NCBI RefSeq assembly: GCF_000812465.1
Contig: NZ_JWMA01000015.1
Location: forward strand, 32,122 to 96,121
Source of the DNA: Cupriavidus sp. IDO
GTDB lineage: Bacteria; Pseudomonadota; Gammaproteobacteria; Burkholderiales; Burkholderiaceae
Direction: 5' to 3'
DNA: 64,000 bases
In this document: positions 8,842 through 16,467 of the stretch, piece after piece
Layout of the letters: every line of letters begins with the position of its first letter
How positions within the stretch are numbered: the stretch's first letter is position 1
Position numbers and translations under genes: made by a program
Notes under the pieces: generated by a model
What the model saw: the letters and a program-made list of their open reading frames with translations, nothing else
Databases searched by the model: none
What the model was told of the DNA's origin: nothing

Positions 8842-9522
8842 TCAAACTCTGGTTGGTCCTTTGGACGCGTCGCTCGAGCCGACGACGTGGCGGATCAGCT
8901 GATCCATTTCCTTGATGATGTCCGCAAGCACCTGCGTGATCACCGCGAACTCCCTGCCGTACTCTCCCGCCCGTGCCGCCGAGATGCGCGCATTCATTGC
9001 CACGATGTTCGCCTGCATCGAAATGCCGCTGAGGCGCTCGGCGAGGTCGGTCTGGCGTTTGCGCGCAGCGACCTCGCAACGGTGCATTTCCTCCTGGTAG
9101 GCCTGCGTGACGGTCTGCAGCAGTTCAAGTATTGGCGTGGCCTGCGCCACAAGCACATCGAGGGATGAGGCTTGCCGGCTGGTGTCGGCCAGTGGCGCGT
9201 CTGTCGCTGTTCTGGCCTGGGCGATGAATTCACGGATACGCGAGTCAGCGCGCGCACTGCCAAAGTACAGCTGCTGCAAGGCGCCGGAGAATGCGCCGGG
9301 GAAACGCTCGTTGCCCGTCACGAGATCCGAATGCGCCGACTCGAACATTGACAGGCACTTGCGTGCGATATCGAGCGCGGCAGTGTCCCCCCGCGAAGCG
9401 AGTAGCAGCTGGAGGACGATCCGTTGCGACAGCATGCGCTGCCTTCCGGAAAGGTTGATCAATGCACCGATGGTTTCGGCGGACACTTCGGCCTCGGGTG
9501 ACGGAGTAGAAAAAGCGTTCAT
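8842..9522 (-). CDS. Cytosolic PilJ-domain / chemoreceptor-tip hybrid protein
   Basis: A 226-residue protein without signal peptide or membrane segment. Residues about 19-36 carry the P-box-like INLSGRQRMLSQR. The C-terminal part (about 167-215) reads like the hairpin tip of a methyl-accepting chemotaxis protein: SMQANIVAMNARISAARAGE then YGREFAVITQVL. In typical receptors the corresponding stretch is NAAIEAARAGE, so one Glu has become Ser. No HAMP domain is present and the long receptor coiled coil is missing. The ATG at 9522 is chosen because an upstream in-frame ATG at 9630 lies inside the leader terminator; the Shine-Dalgarno (AAGG) is weak and close. Function is unknown; nitrate or nitrogen signalling is inferred from the promoter and leader. 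Confidence 0.75.
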   Translation of the reverse strand: MNAFSTPSPEAEVSAETIGALINLSGRQRMLSQRIVLQLLLASRGDTAALDIARKCLSMFESAHSDLVTGNERFPGAFSGALQQLYFGSARADSRIREFIAQARTATDAPLADTSRQASSLDVLVAQATPILELLQTVTQAYQEEMHRCEVAARKRQTDLAERLSGISMQANIVAMNARISAARAGEYGREFAVITQVLADIIKEMDQLIRHVVGSSDASKGPTRV

Positions 9523-9581
9523 GCCATGCCTTGCAGGTAGTGTGGACGCAGACGTGCACCGCGCTGACCGGCAAAGAAAAA

Positions 9582-9645
9582 GCGCCCCGAAGCGAGATGC
9601 CTGCGAGCCGGTTGTCCGGGTCGTGGTCATTTCGCTTCGGGGCGC
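9582..9645 (-). terminator. Leader terminator ahead of the PilJ-domain operon
   Basis: Perfect 14-base arms at 9582-9595 and 9632-9645 (GCGCCCCGAAGCGA on the transcript) enclose a 36-base loop and are followed on the minus strand by TTTTTCTTT. The 5' arm shares bases with the second hairpin of the leader (9640-9653), so only one of the two structures can form. Confidence 0.75.
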
Positions 9646-9718
9646 CGTTGCCCGGGATGCTCCTTTACGGAGCGTGTCATCGCGACTTGCCAGTTTGTTT
9701 CAAGGCCGCCGTTGGCCT
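9640..9718 (-). promoter_or_regulatory. Two-hairpin ANTAR-type antitermination leader
   Basis: On the minus-strand transcript two hairpins carry the identical hexaloop AACGGC: hairpin 1 at 9718-9703 (stem AGGCC/GGCCU) and hairpin 2 at 9653-9640 (stem GGGC/GCCC). A at loop position 1 and G at position 4 is the known signature of RNA bound by ANTAR-domain regulators such as NasR and NasT. Hairpin 2 overlaps the 5' arm of the terminator, which is the standard ANTAR architecture. No ANTAR protein is encoded in this window, so the regulator would act from elsewhere. Confidence 0.75.
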
Positions 9719-9731
9719 GTGTGTCCTCTAC

Positions 9732-9746
9732 GCAAGCTCTATGCCA
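9732..9746 (-). promoter_or_regulatory. Sigma54 (-24/-12) promoter
   Basis: On the minus strand TGGCAT-N5-TTGC gives GG and GC dinucleotides with exactly 10 bases between them, matching the sigma54 consensus TGGCAC-N5-TTGC. The expected transcription start is near 9720, two bases before the first leader hairpin. Confidence 0.7.
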
Positions 9747-9808
9747 TAGCTCACTGGGGTTGCGTCAGGTTGCCGGCGCAGCGAAATGGCGCGGCGGGAC
9801 CGGCCCGC

Positions 9809-9823
9809 GCACTGATTTCGTGC
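9809..9823 (-). promoter_or_regulatory. NtrC-like enhancer site
   Basis: GCAC-N7-GTGC matches the core of the NtrC consensus (TGCACC-N5-GGTGCA) in half-site sequence and spacing. It lies about 95 bases upstream of the predicted sigma54 transcription start, a normal enhancer distance. Confidence 0.5.
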
Positions 9824-10106
9824 CAGATGCGTCATCTCGATGCGTGCGTTAGGGAGGGTCGGCAAGGGCGGTAGCCGGTGAGGCTGGGCCTGGCCATCGG
9901 CAGGCGGATTCTTGACTTGGCAAGAAGGAAGTTAGCGACTCAAGATGTCAAACTAACCAAAACATCAATCAGTTCTGGAAGCTGCTGGGAAGGCGAGGGC
10001 AGGAGCTGAGCCAGCTTGTCGTACGCCTGCGTCCCTGATCAACCGCCTGCTCAGCTACCAGGCGCAGCGTCTGGCTCGTGCTGCTGCAATCGGCAATGCC
10101 GACCGC
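9824..10106. other. Region with no recognised gene upstream of the broken transporter
   Basis: No supported gene or clear promoter was found here. The right end (from about 10040) reads like the damaged first codons of the MFS gene: one frame suggests a hydrophobic VWLVLL stretch, while another frame carries GNADRMAMS, which implies a further frameshift near 10085. Confidence 0.4.
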
Positions 10107-11178
10107 ATGGCGATGAGCGTGTCGATCGTCCCCATCCAGAATGAGTTCAGCCTCGACGCGCGTTCGGCGGGCCTGCTGCTGAGTGCCTTCTACGTGAGCT
10201 ACGCGCTCATGCAGCTTGCCGCTGGCTGGCTGGGCGACCGCTTCGGTGCGCGCGTCATCCTGGTTTGTCATGCTGTTCGTGGTTCGCGTGCTGTTCGGCA
10301 TCGGCGAGGGCGGCTTCGCGCCGGCCAGTTCGGTGGCCATTGCCGAGGCCTTCCCGAAGCCTGAGCGGGCGCGAGCCAAGTCGCTGGTGATCGGGGCTTC
10401 GTTCCTCGGCAGCGCGGTCGGCTCGGGCGCCATCGCCGCGCTGATCCACAGCCACGGCTGGCGCTTTGCCTACCATGTCTTCGGCTTGTTCGGGATCCTC
10501 GTGGCCGTGGTGCTGTGGTTTGCCGTCAAGCGTCCGCCGTCGCGCCAGAAGCAACCGGGCAAGGCCGCATTCAGCGAGCTGCTGCGCTCGCCGGTGCTGC
10601 GCAGGACCATGCTGGTCTTCTTCTTTGCCAACATCGTGTATGTGGCGCTGGTGTCGTGGATGCCGTCCTTCCTCATCAGGGTGCGCCACATCGACATCCT
10701 GCACGCCGGCATCGCCTCGGCGGTGCCTTACGTGGTGGCTTTCATCAGCCTGCTCGTGGTGGGGTGGCTGCTCGACAAGGTAGGCCATGGCCGCGAGCGG
10801 CTGTTCATGGCGGCAGGCGCTACCGCCATGGTGGCCTTCATCGCACTGATGGCCTATGCGGAATCGCTGCCGGCGATGCTCACGCTGTGGACGCTGGCGC
10901 TGGTCGGCTATACGGTGGTGTACGGCACAGTCTTCGCCATCCCGCTCAAGCATATTCCGGACGAATCGGTGGGCTCGGCCGCCGGCATCATCAACTTCGG
11001 CGGCCAGGTCGCGGCGGCCATTTCGCCAGTGCTGATCGGCCTGCTGATGGACATGGTGCCCGGCTCCTACGTGCTGCCCTACGCGGCACTGCTGGTCGCC
11101 GGGCTGGGCGCGCTGGCGGTGGCGCTGACGTGGCGCCCGATCGGCCATGCCGCCGAGGCCGGTGGCGTGGCAGCCTGA
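10107..11178 (+). pseudogene. MFS transporter (ACS-like), frameshifted with an internal deletion
   Basis: The N-terminal part (NADRMAMSVSIVPIQ, then YALMQLAAGWLGDRFGAR) reads in the frame of 10107. The rest (FVVRVLFGIGEGGFAPASS onward, to the stop at 11178) reads in another frame. At about 10258-10266 the frame changes, and roughly 20 codons that would hold the third transmembrane helix are missing. The N-terminus before 10107 is also damaged. The C-terminal half with helices 4-12 is well preserved. It resembles anion:cation symporter family MFS proteins. It probably once formed an operon with the hydrolase that starts 9 bases later. Confidence 0.8.
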
Positions 11179-11186
11179 GAGCCAAT

Positions 11187-11975
11187 ATGGATGAGCCGCG
11201 TCCCGTCCTGATGCTGCTGCCCGGACTGTTGTGCGACCAAGCGGCGTGGGCCGGCCCAGGGTGGCGGCTGACGACGCTGGCGGACTGCCGCATTGCGTCG
11301 TGGGGCATGCTCGACAGCATTGAGGCGATGGCGTCGCACCTGCTGGCCAGTGTGCCGGAAGCGCGCTTTGCGCTGGCCGGCCATTCGATGGGCGGCCGCG
11401 TCGCGCTGGAAGTCGTGCGCCAGGCGCCGCAGCGCGTGGAGCGGCTGGCATTGCTCGACACCGGCTTCCAGCCCCTGCCGCCAGGCCCGGAAGGCGACAG
11501 CGAGCGCGAAGCGCGCTGCGCACTGCTGGCGCAGGCGCGCAGCGCGGGCATGCGGTCGATCGGACGCAACTGGGCCACAGGCATGGTGCATCCCGATCGG
11601 GTTGGCTCGCCGCTGTTCGATGAGATCCTTGACATGATCGACCGCAGCAATCCCGCACAGTTCGCCGCGCAGGTGCGCGCGTTGCTCGGGCGTCCGGACG
11701 CGACACAGCTGCTGCCGGCCATTGCCTGCCCGACGCTGTTGCTGTGCGGGCGCCAGGATCGCTGGAACCCGCTGGCGCATCACGTGGCCATGCGTGAGCG
11801 GATCCCGGCGGCGCGGCTCGAAGTGATCGAGGATGCCGGGCATATGACCACCATGGAAGCGCCGCAAGCGGTGGCGGCGGCTATGGCGGCATGGCTGACG
11901 GGCCGCGCCGGGCCTGAATGCGCTCTCAGCCCAACTGCGGCTGCGTGGCCGCATAGCTCGGCCGCTCGCGCATGA
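11187..11975 (+). CDS. Alpha/beta hydrolase
   Basis: A 262-residue alpha/beta-fold hydrolase. The nucleophile elbow is GHSMGG (about 68-73), the acid is probably the Asp in CGRQDRWNP (about 189), and the base is the His in EDAGHMTTMEAP. An oxyanion-hole strand (LLPGLLCDQAAW) is near the start. The substrate is unknown. It starts 9 bases after the broken MFS gene. Its last 50 bases overlap the convergent AHSA1-GST gene; the final residues (from about 240) do not look conserved, so the reading frame may have been extended. Confidence 0.83.
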   Translation: MDEPRPVLMLLPGLLCDQAAWAGPGWRLTTLADCRIASWGMLDSIEAMASHLLASVPEARFALAGHSMGGRVALEVVRQAPQRVERLALLDTGFQPLPPGPEGDSEREARCALLAQARSAGMRSIGRNWATGMVHPDRVGSPLFDEILDMIDRSNPAQFAAQVRALLGRPDATQLLPAIACPTLLLCGRQDRWNPLAHHVAMRERIPAARLEVIEDAGHMTTMEAPQAVAAAMAAWLTGRAGPECALSPTAAAWPHSSAARA

Positions 11976-13008
11976 CGGATTGCCCGCGCCGCACATTGGG
12001 ATACTTCTCCAGCAGCGCCGCCCCCTCGGGGAACATGCCGACGTACATCACGATCGGCGCGAGGAAGAGGTCGGCCATCGAGAGCGTGCTGCCCGCCAGG
12101 TAGTCGCGGTCGCCATAGGCCGCTTCAAATACGGCGAGGTGCTTGTCGATCTCCGGCACGGCGGCGTCGATGACGGCGCGGTCAGGCTGGCCGTCCTTGC
12201 CCTTGGGGAACACGTACTGCAGCACGTAGCGGCGGACCATCGCATCGTAGCCGTGGCAGTTGATCAGGCTGATCCATTGTTCGCCGCGCGCGCGGGCGGT
12301 CACGCCCCATTGCGGCAGCAGGCTCGGTCCCTCGAAGGCCTCTTCGATATAGCCCAGGATGGCGCGGGTTTCGTAGAAGGTGATCGGGCCGTCGCTGAAT
12401 ACCGGTATGCGGCCGAACGGGTTGTGCTCGAGCACTTCCGGCGAATGCGGGGGCACGGGATCCAGCGTGTAGGCCACGCCTTTCTCTTCCAGCGCCATGC
12501 GCACGGTGCGGCAGTAGCTGCTGCGCGGGTCGCCGAAGACGGTGACGGTGCCGGCGCTGCCCTTCGGGTCCAGATAGTCGCTGAGGCGGTTGAACACGGA
12601 TTGCCAGCCGCCCATGTGCGAGTCGCGCGCCTGCGCGTTCGGGAAGCCGCTGTGGCGCATGTGCAGGTGGGTGCCGTCCTCCTGCTCGGTCAGCGTGACC
12701 TCGATCAGCGTCTTTAGATCGGGCGGCAGGGAGCCCGACTCCCAGGCCCAGGTGTAGGCGAGGAAATTGGCGCGGTCGATGGCCTGGTACTCGCCGCCGA
12801 CAATGTGCCGCGAGCCGTCGCGTCCGCCCATCACGATGCGGTAGCTGCCGCCGACGCGCGCATCGGCACTTGCCTCCAACACGCTCATGCCGCGCGGGCA
12901 ATGCCACGCGGCCAGCGCGGCCTGGCTGGTGAAGGCGTCGAAGACCCGCTCGCGTGGCGCGCGGATAAGGCGGGTCATTTCCAGTTCGAAGGTGGCGGCT
13001 TGATCCAT
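11926..13008 (-). CDS. AHSA1/SRPBCC domain fused to glutathione S-transferase
   Basis: A single 360-residue frame with two unrelated domains. Residues 1 to about 150 are an activator-of-Hsp90-ATPase-like SRPBCC domain (LIRAPRERVFDAFTSQAALAAW, then GGSYRIVMGG and GGWQSVFNRLSDYL). From about 155 to the end it is a GST: a thioredoxin-fold N-terminal half (VTVFGDPRSSYCRTVRMALE, then NPFGRIPVFSDG and ETRAIL) and an all-helical C-terminal half (DYLAGSTLSMADLFLAPI). The Ser/Ser/Cys stretch at the start of the GST domain is where the GSH-activating residue should lie. The gene starts 11 bases after the ArsR stop, so the two are cotranscribed. AHSA1 proteins paired with ArsR regulators are common; a covalent fusion to GST is unusual. 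Confidence 0.87.
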   Translation of the reverse strand: MDQAATFELEMTRLIRAPRERVFDAFTSQAALAAWHCPRGMSVLEASADARVGGSYRIVMGGRDGSRHIVGGEYQAIDRANFLAYTWAWESGSLPPDLKTLIEVTLTEQEDGTHLHMRHSGFPNAQARDSHMGGWQSVFNRLSDYLDPKGSAGTVTVFGDPRSSYCRTVRMALEEKGVAYTLDPVPPHSPEVLEHNPFGRIPVFSDGPITFYETRAILGYIEEAFEGPSLLPQWGVTARARGEQWISLINCHGYDAMVRRYVLQYVFPKGKDGQPDRAVIDAAVPEIDKHLAVFEAAYGDRDYLAGSTLSMADLFLAPIVMYVGMFPEGAALLEKYPNVRRGQSVMRERPSYAATQPQLG

Positions 13009-13019
13009 GATGGTGTCCC

Positions 13020-13388
13020 TCACTCCTTGGTTGCGTCGTCCGGGCCCCTGGCGGAAGCTGCCGTGTGGGTTCGTTCGACGAATTCGACGAGCCGGTCGAG
13101 GTTGCCTTCCCAATGGCGCCGGTAGGCGTCCAGCCAGTCGTGTGCATCGCGCAGGGCGTCGGCGCGCAGATGGCAGATGCGCCAGCGCGCGTTGACCTCG
13201 CGTTCGATCAGTCCGGCGTCCGCCAGCACGCGCAGGTGCTTCGAGATGGCCGGGGCCGACATCTCGAACGGGCGAGCCAGCTCGCTCACCGGGGCCTCGC
13301 CCTCCGACAGCCGCGCCAGGATCGCCCGCCGGGTGGGGTCGGCCAGGGCGGCGAAGACATTGGAGAGTGTGTCGGGTGTGGCTGGCAT
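13020..13388 (-). CDS. ArsR-family transcriptional regulator
   Basis: A 122-residue winged-helix regulator with the ArsR core: LADPTRRAILARLSEG, then VSELARPFEMSAPAISKHL as the recognition helix and LRVLADAGLIERE leading into the wing. No cysteine metal-binding motif is visible, so it belongs to the ArsR subgroup that precedes AHSA1/SRPBCC genes and is not an arsenic sensor. The start at 13388 is preferred over a frame extending upstream because homology begins there and an operator palindrome lies just before it. It probably represses itself and the AHSA1-GST gene. Confidence 0.9.
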   Translation of the reverse strand: MPATPDTLSNVFAALADPTRRAILARLSEGEAPVSELARPFEMSAPAISKHLRVLADAGLIEREVNARWRICHLRADALRDAHDWLDAYRRHWEGNLDRLVEFVERTHTAASARGPDDATKE

Positions 13389-13393
13389 GCGTT

Positions 13394-13415
13394 CATTTAA
13401 CCAATCGGTTAAATG
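13394..13415. promoter_or_regulatory. Palindromic operator of the ArsR-type regulator
   Basis: Perfect inverted repeat CATTTAACC-N4-GGTTAAATG with 9-base arms, 5 bases upstream of the arsR-type start codon. Its position against the start suggests that repressor binding would block transcription initiation and that the mRNA leader is very short. Confidence 0.6.
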
Positions 13416-13559
13416 AAAGTCAAGTAAAGAAAAAGCCACACACGCCGGTTGAGGAAAAGCCGGCACCGGCATTGATTCGCATCTGGATATGTGACGCGCG
13501 CTTCTGGCATCCTGACGGCCTGTCCCGAAGCCCCGGCAGTCCCCCATGGGAGAACCTCA

Positions 13560-14696
13560 ATGCCATTTTCCGACTGGACCCACGAAGCGATTCGCAAGAT
13601 CGAAGCCGACTTCAACCGCTCCGCCGATACCCACCTGATCCCGCTGGACCTGCCCGGTTACCCGGATATCCGCTTCTACTTCAAGGATGAATCGAGCCAT
13701 CCGACCGGCAGTCTCAAGCACCGGCTGGCGCGGTCGCTGTTTCTCTATGCGCTCTGCAATGGCTGGCTGAACGAGAAGAGCACGGTGGTGGAAGCCTCGA
13801 GCGGTTCGACGGCCATCTCGGAGGCGTATTTCGCGCGCCTGCTGGGTCTGCCCTTTGTGGCCGTGATTCCGGCCGGCACCTCGAGGGCGAAGATCGAAGC
13901 TATCGAGTTCTATGGCGGCCATTGCCAGCTGGTCGGCAATCCGTCGGAGATCTACACGGAATCGCATCGCATTGCCGAAGAAGCCGGCGGCCACTTCATG
14001 GATCAGTTCACTTATGCCGAGCGCGCGACGGACTGGCGGGCCAACAACAATATCGCCGAGTCGATCTTCCGGCAGATGGCCGAGGAAGAGTACCCGGTGC
14101 CGGCCTGGCTGGTGTCGAGTGGTGGCACCGGGGGTACGATTGCCACGCTGGGCCGCTATGTTGCTTACCGCCGGCACAAGACGCGCGTGCTTTGCGCCGA
14201 CCCCGAGAACTCGGTGTTCTTCGACTATTTCAAAAGCGCATTGGCGGGACATCCGGACCGCGGCCTGAGCCTCGACGTCGGCTCGAGAATCGAGGGCATC
14301 GGCCGCCCGCGTGTCGAGCGCTCGTTCATCCCGACTTGCATCGATGCCATGCTGAAGGTGCCCGATGCCTTGTCCTTTGCCGCCATGCGCTACCTGGCCT
14401 GGCGCCTGGGGCACCGCGTGGGCGGCTCGACCGGGACCAATTTCGTCGGCATGCTGTATCTGGCCGAACAGATGAAGGCAGCGGGCGAGCAGGGTGCCAT
14501 CGTCGGCCTGCTATGCGACAGCGGCGATCGCTATGGCAATACCTATTACGACGACGCCTGGTACCGGGCGCAGGGCATTCCCGTCGAGGACCCCGATGCG
14601 ATCATCGTCCGTGCGGTGAACGGCGATCCGGTGTTCACGCAGCAGGCGATGGCTGGGCTCGAAGCGGCCGGCGCCGGGGTCGGTGCGGCGGCCTGA
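13560..14696 (+). CDS. PLP-dependent cysteine synthase family protein
   Basis: A 378-residue fold-type-II PLP enzyme. The PLP lysine lies in [13 protein letters not shown] (about K52), the substrate-loop motif [12 protein letters not shown] is at about 80-91, and the phosphate-binding glycine loop is [11 protein letters not shown] (about 184-194). It resembles the cysteine synthase/cystathionine beta-synthase group, in particular the variant annotated as L-cysteine desulfhydrase Cds1-like; the exact reaction is not certain. GGGAG precedes the ATG at 13560. No sulfur-assimilation gene lies beside it. Confidence 0.85.
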   Translation: MPFSDWTHEAIRKIEADFNRSADTHLIPLDLPGYPDIRFYFKDESSHPTGSLKHRLARSLFLYALCNGWLNEKSTVVEASSGSTAISEAYFARLLGLPFVAVIPAGTSRAKIEAIEFYGGHCQLVGNPSEIYTESHRIAEEAGGHFMDQFTYAERATDWRANNNIAESIFRQMAEEEYPVPAWLVSSGGTGGTIATLGRYVAYRRHKTRVLCADPENSVFFDYFKSALAGHPDRGLSLDVGSRIEGIGRPRVERSFIPTCIDAMLKVPDALSFAAMRYLAWRLGHRVGGSTGTNFVGMLYLAEQMKAAGEQGAIVGLLCDSGDRYGNTYYDDAWYRAQGIPVEDPDAIIVRAVNGDPVFTQQAMAGLEAAGAGVGAAA

Positions 14697-14772
14697 GCTT
14701 CGTGCCGTGTCACAATCTCGGCCTGCGGCCGCTCTGGAGCGGCTGCTCGTATCCACCCTGAGCGACCTGCCT

Positions 14773-15525
14773 ATGCGTCTTTTTGGTATCAGTATCCACA
14801 TCATTGTCGCGCTGTACTTTGCCGTGCACGCGGTGCGCAGCCACCAGAACATGTACTGGCTGCTGATCCTGTTCCTGTTCCCCGGCCTTGGCAGCGTGGT
14901 GTACTTCTTCGCGGTCTACCTGCCGGCGCTGCGCGAGTCGCGCGGTGCGCGCGCGGCCACGCGTGCCATCACGCAACTGGTGGATCCCAACCGGGCGGTG
15001 AGGGAGGCGCGTGCCGCCTTCGACCGCGCGCCGACGGTCGACCATCGTATGCGCCTGGGCGCCGCGCTGCTGGAAGCCGGCCAGCCGGCCGAGGCGCTCC
15101 AGCACTATGAGGCGGCCGCCAACGGGCCCTTTGCTTCCGATCCGGCGTTGCTGCAGGGCCTCGCCCGTGCGCAGTTCGCCGTCGGCAATGCCGCGGCAGC
15201 CCAGGCAACGCTCGAAAAGCTCTTCGCCGCCAGTCCCATGGCTCGCCAGCAACCCGATCCGGCCCTGCTGTACGCGCGCGCACTGGCCGCGACCGGCGCG
15301 GCAGGCACGCGTGCCGCATTCGAGCAGGCCCTGACCTGTGCCAGCGACGCCGCACCGCGTTGCCTGTTTGCCGACTGGCTGGCGGCACAGCCTGACGAAT
15401 CCGACCGGCAACGTGCCCGCGCCCTCTACGGCGACATCGTGCACGATGCCAAACACTGGCCGCGCCACGCCCGCGAATACAATCGCGAGTGGCTGCAACG
15501 CGCGCAAGCTGCGCTCGGCCAATGA
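14773..15525 (+). CDS. Membrane-anchored TPR-like protein with PLD-nuclease N-terminal domain
   Basis: A 250-residue protein. Two hydrophobic helices at about 5-20 and 28-48 with the LLILFLFPGLGSVVYFF pattern match the short N-terminal domain also found in cardiolipin synthases. The rest is alpha-helical and repeat-like (LGAALLEAGQPAEALQHYEA, GLARAQFAVGNAAAAQATLE), consistent with TPR repeats facing the cytoplasm. The catalytic PLD HKD motifs are absent, so it is not itself a phospholipase. Function is unknown; a scaffold role is plausible. Confidence 0.75.
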   Translation: MRLFGISIHIIVALYFAVHAVRSHQNMYWLLILFLFPGLGSVVYFFAVYLPALRESRGARAATRAITQLVDPNRAVREARAAFDRAPTVDHRMRLGAALLEAGQPAEALQHYEAAANGPFASDPALLQGLARAQFAVGNAAAAQATLEKLFAASPMARQQPDPALLYARALAATGAAGTRAAFEQALTCASDAAPRCLFADWLAAQPDESDRQRARALYGDIVHDAKHWPRHAREYNREWLQRAQAALGQ

Positions 15526-15554
15526 TCCGCACCTTGTGTGCAATTCTGGACAAC

Positions 15555-16427
15555 ATGACTCTTCTTAAACGCAAATCGATTGAAGCCGTGGCCTCGCGCC
15601 GTCCTGCACGTGGTACCCGCAACCGTGGCGAGGCGCCGGCCCGCGAGGAAAAGCGCATGACGCCGCGCTTTGCGCCCGTCACATTCTCCGAGCTGGACGG
15701 CGTGCGCTACCTGCATTTTGGTACCGAGTGGGTGCAGGGTGCGATGCGGCTGCGCAAGCCGGATGCCATCGAGCTGGAATACGCCCAGCAGATGATGGCG
15801 TGGCTGCTGTTCCTGTCGCCGGCTGCGGACGATTTCCATGTGGCGCAGCTCGGGCTGGGCGCCGCCGCGCTGACCAAGTTCTGCCACCGCAATTTTGCGC
15901 GCGCGCGCGTGACGGCTGTCGAGCTGAATCCGGCGGTGATCGTGGCCGGCCGCAGCATGTTCGGCCTGCGCAATGACGACGCGCGCCTGAGCGTGCGCGA
16001 GCAGGATGCCTGGGACTATGTGATGGATGCCGCCAGCACGGCATCGGTGGACGCGCTGCAGGTGGACCTGTACGACGCCACCGCGCGCGGCCCGGTGCTC
16101 GACACCACCGCCTTCTACAGGGCCTGCCGACGCACGTTGAAGGCGCCGGGCGTGATGACGATCAACCTGTTCGGCGACCACGACAGCTTCCCGAAGAATA
16201 TCGCGCGCATCTGCGACGCGTTCGACAACCGGGTGCTGGTGTTCCCCGAGGTGCACGACGGCAACATCATCGCCATGGCCTTCAACGGGCCGGCCATCGA
16301 TGTGGCGTGGGAAACGCTGGAAGCGCGCGCGAAGGTGCTGGAAACCACCACTGGACTGCCGGCGCTGGACTGGGTTCAGAAGCTGCGCGCGGCGAATGCG
16401 CGGCAGGAAGAGCGCCTGGTGATCTGA
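15555..16427 (+). CDS. Spermidine synthase-like methyltransferase-fold protein
   Basis: A 290-residue Rossmann-fold protein of the spermidine/spermine synthase superfamily (AQLGLGAAALTKFCHR as the nucleotide loop, VTAVELNPAVIVAGR as the acidic strand, VDLYDA as the catalytic-Asp region). The usual spermidine-synthase GGG motif is replaced by GLGAA, and the first 40 residues are basic and disordered. It is therefore probably one of the uncharacterised polyamine-synthase-like proteins, not a proven SpeE. It starts 29 bases after the TPR-like gene and may be cotranscribed with it. Confidence 0.75.
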   Translation: MTLLKRKSIEAVASRRPARGTRNRGEAPAREEKRMTPRFAPVTFSELDGVRYLHFGTEWVQGAMRLRKPDAIELEYAQQMMAWLLFLSPAADDFHVAQLGLGAAALTKFCHRNFARARVTAVELNPAVIVAGRSMFGLRNDDARLSVREQDAWDYVMDAASTASVDALQVDLYDATARGPVLDTTAFYRACRRTLKAPGVMTINLFGDHDSFPKNIARICDAFDNRVLVFPEVHDGNIIAMAFNGPAIDVAWETLEARAKVLETTTGLPALDWVQKLRAANARQEERLVI

Positions 16428-16432
16428 TTGTT

Positions 16433-16458
16433 GCCCCTCTGCCCGACGGCAGAGGGGC
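16433..16458. terminator. Bidirectional hairpin between convergent genes
   Basis: An 11-base perfect stem (GCCCCTCTGCC/GGCAGAGGGGC) with a 4-base loop between the convergent spermidine-synthase-like and ABC substrate-binding genes. No U-tract follows on either strand. Confidence 0.55.
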
Positions 16459-16467
16459 GACGCCTGC

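Noticed and set aside
9523..9630. Upstream in-frame ATG at 9630 as start of the cytosolic PilJ protein
   Set aside because: It lies inside the leader terminator loop; using it would put the regulatory hairpin in the coding sequence, and the extra residues (MTTTRTTG...) show no homology.
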